From: QHXW01 sp035280425
GTDB taxonomy: Bacteria > Acidobacteriota > Terriglobia > Bryobacterales > Bryobacteraceae
Direction of reading: 5' to 3'
Assembly: GCA_035280425.1 (NCBI GenBank)
Contig: DATEFW010000025.1
Coordinates: 1-64,000 of the forward strand
Length of the DNA stretch: 64,000 nt
In this document: piece by piece, positions 61,401 through 64,000 of the stretch
Layout of the letters: every line of letters begins with the position of its first letter
Position numbering within the stretch: position 1 is the stretch's first letter
Program-made: the position numbers and the translations under genes
Notes under the pieces: generated by a model
What the model was told of the DNA's origin: nothing
Database searches by the model: none
What the model saw: the letters and a program-made list of their open reading frames with translations, nothing else

Positions 61401-61892
61401 TTGAGCACCAACAACGCGCTTGCCGACTATATTCTCGGTAACTGGCAGGTGAACACCATCTTTCAGGCCCGCTCCGGGCAGGTCTACAACATCTACGCGA
61501 GTGGCGACATCGCCAACACGGGCAACGTCGGGTGGACTCAGTACGAGCGCGCCAATATCGTCGGCAACATTAACGATATTTCGCACCGCACTTGGGCCAG
61601 GTACATCAACACCGATGCCGTCCAGATTCCGGCGCAGTACACCTTCGGCAATGCCGGGCGTGACCGGTTCCGTTCCGACCCCTTCTGGAATCTGGATGCA
61701 TCGATCTTCCGCGCGTTTCCGATCCGCGAAAACCTTCGATTGGAATTCCGGGCGGAGGCCTTCAATGTGTTAAATACCGTGATCTACGGGCAACCGAACA
61801 ATGATATGGCCGACACCGCCAATTTTGGGCGCATGACCGGGATCGCCAACAATCCGCGCCAGTTGCAGTTGGGCGGCAAGATCATCTGGTAA
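58467..61892 (+). CDS. TonB-dependent receptor with carboxypeptidase-regulatory-like domain
   Basis: This 1141-residue outer-membrane protein has a signal peptide. A regulatory-like beta-sandwich (about 35-115: TATVTGIVRDSTGAIVPQAS, ITPGHYTLETSAPGFR), a plug domain and a long beta-barrel ending in an aromatic residue (GKIIW) follow. It resembles the large acidobacterial receptors that import oligosaccharides or other ligands. No clear TonB box is seen near the N-terminus. The divergent DeoR/fuconate operon suggests a deoxy-sugar polymer or oligomer as ligand, which is inference. Confidence 0.92.
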   Translation: MTTSVFANCRSSRIGAASLIIFCLLAPAALHAQLSTATVTGIVRDSTGAIVPQASVVLKNAATTAEHRTVTNSAGNYSFLNITPGHYTLETSAPGFRTNKVAEFELQVNQTMTQDTVLEVGTLEQAVQVEATAEGVQSSTAELGAVVAEKQVADLPLNGRNFTQLLTLTPGVAPVSVSQNSGAGSFGTPTTAGAQYIFPAINGQTNRSNFFRTDGINNQGSFLSTYAVPPIIDTIQEFKVNAHNDQAEFGSTLGGIVNVATKSGTNELHGTAFEYVRNDAFDARNTFFDRVQTFRQNEFGFTVGGPVYIPKLYNGRNKTFFYGGFQEFLYRSPANSYFRVPTDANYNGNLSDIPGQIYNPFTTREDPAHPGQFIRDPFPNNQIPQSLIDQDLVGFAKATLPAAGPILNGTNNAIDTTPFHQNQEEYTFRVDQSIGQSDFVWFRYSAAAQDNIQSGGRPALLSKTERPGTNYGTSWVHTFSPTLVLQAQFGHSNVQDNGTTRFTNKPPDIGFSPNFAGNFIGGATIVPALNVDGFFGGGESNGFNPNFGNIWEWRGNVSKIIGNHTMKWGGEWASNTFESLYNNANSTYSAQQTGNPEDSSQPGSSLASFLLNVPDNAGRRNVHETTRLGGVMSFYFQDSWKLTSRLTVNYGIRYDRTFQPPYGLPSTVGHNGGIETGEVNFNDGTYVLQKVPPTCAERGFAPCIPDPSGKLPDHVVVDPRGKIYHDTTTNWGPRLGLAYRLANRTAIRTSFGIFYDNWASVVQTAQNYEGAWPDIGQQLANNLNKPLPGAPLPTVKGQDPFAAGGAGLFPAPTPFNQVQWFMDPYAKNPYSMQWNFGVQHQFTDNNVLTLNYVGSGSRRLNVGGYYNIALTPGPGDPQTRALYPYISPTFYDRSIGRGSYNAFQFQYERRYTKGWAYQVAYTWSKSIDIGSSGWYGVEGQSVTDPYHVDRDRGPSGFDLTHVFSLNMVYDVPIGKGKRLSTNNALADYILGNWQVNTIFQARSGQVYNIYASGDIANTGNVGWTQYERANIVGNINDISHRTWARYINTDAVQIPAQYTFGNAGRDRFRSDPFWNLDASIFRAFPIRENLRLEFRAEAFNVLNTVIYGQPNNDMADTANFGRMTGIANNPRQLQLGGKIIW

Positions 61893-62008
61893 CGCGGGGA
61901 CGTTCGCCATCAGCCCGCGCGACGCTCGGCCGGGGCGGCCAGTAGGGCGGCTGTATTTGATTTATCATGCTTGACGGCCGCCGGAAGTAGCACGTGTAAT
62001 ATTGCGGC

Positions 62009-63733
62009 GTGCTCGTAATCGCAAGCATGCGCACGGTTCTATTCTGCAGTTTGGCGCTGATCGCAATGTTTTGGATGCTGGCGGGCGCTTCTCAATCAGC
62101 CGCCAAAAAGGAACCAGCCGGGAAAGTGTCGGGCGCGGGACCCATCAATTTTGAAGACCGCCAGGCGCAATCGCACATCGATTTCGTTCTCAACAACAGC
62201 GCCACGGAAAACAAGTCGCTGGTCGAGGTTACGCTCGGCGGCGTCGCGATGTTCGATTTTGACAACGACGGCTATCTCGACGTCTTTTTCACCAATGGCG
62301 CGCGCATACCGGCGCTGGTGAAAGATAGCCCGGCATTTCACAACCGGCTGTATCGCAACAACCATGACGGGACGTTTACGGATGTGACCGAGCGCGCCGG
62401 TCTGGCAGGAATTGGCTACAGCATGGGCGTGGCCGCAGCGGATTACGATAACGATGGCTGGGCCGATCTGTATGTCACGGGCGTGAACCGCAATATTCTC
62501 TACCACAACAATAGCGATGGCACGTTCACAGACGTGACCCAACGTGCCGGCGTCACGGGCATTACGGCAGCGGGCAAGAAGCTGTGGTCAGTGGCAGCCG
62601 CGTGGCTCGATTACGATAACGACGGCCTGCTTGATCTTTTCGTGAGCAACTACGTCGATTACTCGTTCAGCGATCCGCGTTTGTGCGGCGAGCCGGGCAA
62701 GCGGCTCTCTTGCCCGCCCAGCTTCTACCAGGGTCAGCCGTCATTTCTTTACCGCAACAACGGCGACGGCACGTTCACCGATGTTTCCGAAACGACGGGC
62801 GTCGGGAAATTCGCCGGTAAAGGCATGGGCGTCGCGATCGCCGATTACGATGGCGACGGATACAGCGATATTTTCGTCGCTAACGACAACGAGCGGAATT
62901 TTCTGTTTCACAATCTTCGCGGGAAATCGTTTCAGGAAGTTGGCGTCGAGGCCTCGGTGGCGTTCACCGAAGATGGCGTGCCGGTCTCGAGCATGGGTGC
63001 GGACTTCCGGGATTTCGACGGCGATGGGCATCCCGACATCATCGTGACGGCTCTTCAGGGTGAAACATTCCCGCTGTTTTTCAATGACGGCGGCGGCTTT
63101 TTTACAGCGGACACTTACCCGGCGGGGATCGGATTTACCAGCCGGAAGATGAGCGGCTGGGGAGCCGGCGCTTACGATTTCGATAACGACGGCGCCAAAG
63201 ATCTGTTTACCGCCAACTCGCATTCCGACGAAAATATCGGGCGGTATTTTCGCCATTACGCCTACAAACAGCCGGACGCGGTGTTTCGGAACATGGGAAA
63301 ACGTACGTTTCGCGACGTCACCGCCCTGTGCAAACCGGCCCTTCGCGCAGCCGCGCATCGCGGGGCGGCTTTTGGCGACCTGAACAATGATGGCCGCGTG
63401 GATGCGGTCGTGTCGATTATCGGAGCGCCGGCCGAGGTACTTTACAATACGTCTCCGGCGCCGAACCACTGGATCATCATTCAGACGACCGGCACGAAGA
63501 GCAATCGCGACGGCATCGGAACACGCATCCGCTTGACGAGCGAATCCGGCGCGGTGCAGTATAACCACGTGACCACGTCGGTCGGTTACGCGAGCTCGTC
63601 GGACAAACGCGTCCACTTCGGCCTGGGCGCGGCAAAGCGTATCCGCGAGATCGAGTTGCGCTGGCCGAGCGGCACGGTCGAGACCCTCACGGACGTGGCG
63701 GTGGACCAGATCCTGAAGGTGACGGAAAAGTGA
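62009..63733 (+). CDS. CRTAC1/ASPIC-UnbV-type secreted protein with FG-GAP repeats
   Basis: This protein of about 574 residues has a signal peptide. GTG 62009 is the first start in frame and ATG 62027 is the alternative. Repeats such as DFDNDGYLDVFFTNG and DYDNDGWADLYVTG are FG-GAP/VCBS beta-propeller blades, each with a Ca-binding DxDxDG-like loop. The C-terminus has the ASPIC/UnbV domain (GIGTRIRLTSESGAVQYNHVTTSVGYASSS, LRWPSGTVETL). The family is surface located, often beside multihaem and TPR proteins. The exact role is unknown. It overlaps the next gene by GTGA. Confidence 0.9.
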   Translation: MLVIASMRTVLFCSLALIAMFWMLAGASQSAAKKEPAGKVSGAGPINFEDRQAQSHIDFVLNNSATENKSLVEVTLGGVAMFDFDNDGYLDVFFTNGARIPALVKDSPAFHNRLYRNNHDGTFTDVTERAGLAGIGYSMGVAAADYDNDGWADLYVTGVNRNILYHNNSDGTFTDVTQRAGVTGITAAGKKLWSVAAAWLDYDNDGLLDLFVSNYVDYSFSDPRLCGEPGKRLSCPPSFYQGQPSFLYRNNGDGTFTDVSETTGVGKFAGKGMGVAIADYDGDGYSDIFVANDNERNFLFHNLRGKSFQEVGVEASVAFTEDGVPVSSMGADFRDFDGDGHPDIIVTALQGETFPLFFNDGGGFFTADTYPAGIGFTSRKMSGWGAGAYDFDNDGAKDLFTANSHSDENIGRYFRHYAYKQPDAVFRNMGKRTFRDVTALCKPALRAAAHRGAAFGDLNNDGRVDAVVSIIGAPAEVLYNTSPAPNHWIIIQTTGTKSNRDGIGTRIRLTSESGAVQYNHVTTSVGYASSSDKRVHFGLGAAKRIREIELRWPSGTVETLTDVAVDQILKVTEK

Positions 63734-64000
63734 GGCGCGGATTTATTTCGAACGTTCTCGACGCCGCGATGTTCGCCCTGTTGATCGGTTACCCAGGCAC
63801 ACCGCAATTTGCCGCGGAAATTGAATTCAACCGCGACATTCGCCCGATTCTTTCCGATCGCTGCTATCCATGCCACGGCCCCGACAAAGGGAACCGCAAA
63901 ACGAAAATGCGTCTCGACGTAGAGGCGGATGCCAAGGCCGAACTGAGCGGCCATCGTTTTGCGCTGGCGCCGGGCAGCCCTGAAAAGAGCGAGGTTTATA
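63730..64000 (+). CDS. Start of a planctomycete-type cytochrome c protein, cut by the window edge
   Basis: The visible 90 residues begin at GTG 63730, overlapping the CRTAC1 stop. After a hydrophobic segment comes AAEIEFNRDIRPILSDRCYPCHGPD with a CxxCH haem site, and then KTKMRLDVEADA. This is the N-terminal signature of planctomycete-type cytochrome proteins, usually followed by DUF1549/DUF1553 domains. It continues beyond the window. Confidence 0.8.
   Translation, partial: MRRGFISNVLDAAMFALLIGYPGTPQFAAEIEFNRDIRPILSDRCYPCHGPDKGNRKTKMRLDVEADAKAELSGHRFALAPGSPEKSEVY

Noticed and set aside
62741..63616. A 291-codon minus-strand frame opposite the CRTAC1 gene
   Set aside because: Its Ile/Val/Arg-rich repeats mirror the FG-GAP repeats on the other strand.

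Overview
The window reads as chromosomal DNA from an Acidobacteriota member close to Solibacter/Bryobacter. The evidence is lineage-typical: a secreted protein with the C-terminal domain described from Solibacter (18080-19006), a large TonB receptor with a carboxypeptidase-regulatory-like N-terminus, CRTAC1/ASPIC-UnbV and planctomycete-type cytochrome proteins, many TPR proteins, multihaem cytochromes, and GC-rich coding with many ATGA/GTGA overlaps. No species call is possible from sequence alone.

Layout. 1-11.1 kb: end of a probable M48 peptidase, secreted GH65 hydrolase, sulfatase-fold/TPR protein, gluconate-dehydrogenase subunit 3 plus APC permease, secreted D-aminoacylase plus ABC-F ATPase, ornithine-cyclodeaminase-family enzyme. 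11-17 kb: two zinc-ribbon miniproteins, xylose isomerase, TatA, HU, two tandem recA genes and a VapBC module. 17-25 kb: LDH2-type dehydrogenase, secreted protein, the xseB-ispA-tlyA-nadK operon running into a dicarboxylate/amino-acid symporter gene. The 3' end of that symporter gene is duplicated around an inserted toxin-antitoxin islet. 25-35 kb: response regulator, TrmB regulator, GT2 transferase, cytochrome c/PQQ dehydrogenase pair, an RsbRD-like protein, a PA2779/PA2778-like cysteine peptidase/beta-barrel operon, an outer-membrane barrel with a His-rich partner, and a SpoU methylase. 35-46 kb: NtrY/NtrX-like two-component pair, a third VapBC module, sugar oxidoreductase/isomerase genes, an amidase with a small subunit, BrkB protein, amidohydrolase, SecG, tRNA-Leu(GAG). 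46-54 kb: a decayed integrase remnant beside the tRNA, then a TPR/multihaem cytochrome operon. 54-64 kb: an L-fuconate-dehydratase-type sugar-acid operon under a DeoR regulator, divergent from a TonB receptor across a perfect 20-bp palindrome, then a CRTAC1 protein and the start of a planctomycete-type cytochrome protein.

How it fits together: most of the window looks like equipment of a soil heterotroph that digests and imports sugars and peptides and oxidises small molecules through periplasmic quinoproteins and haem proteins. The most unusual items are the duplicated symporter 3' end around a toxin-antitoxin islet (22.8-24.6 kb), whose antitoxin-like gene has a strong internal start; the VapBC module that appears to be transcribed leaderless from between two operators; and the tandem, non-identical recA genes.
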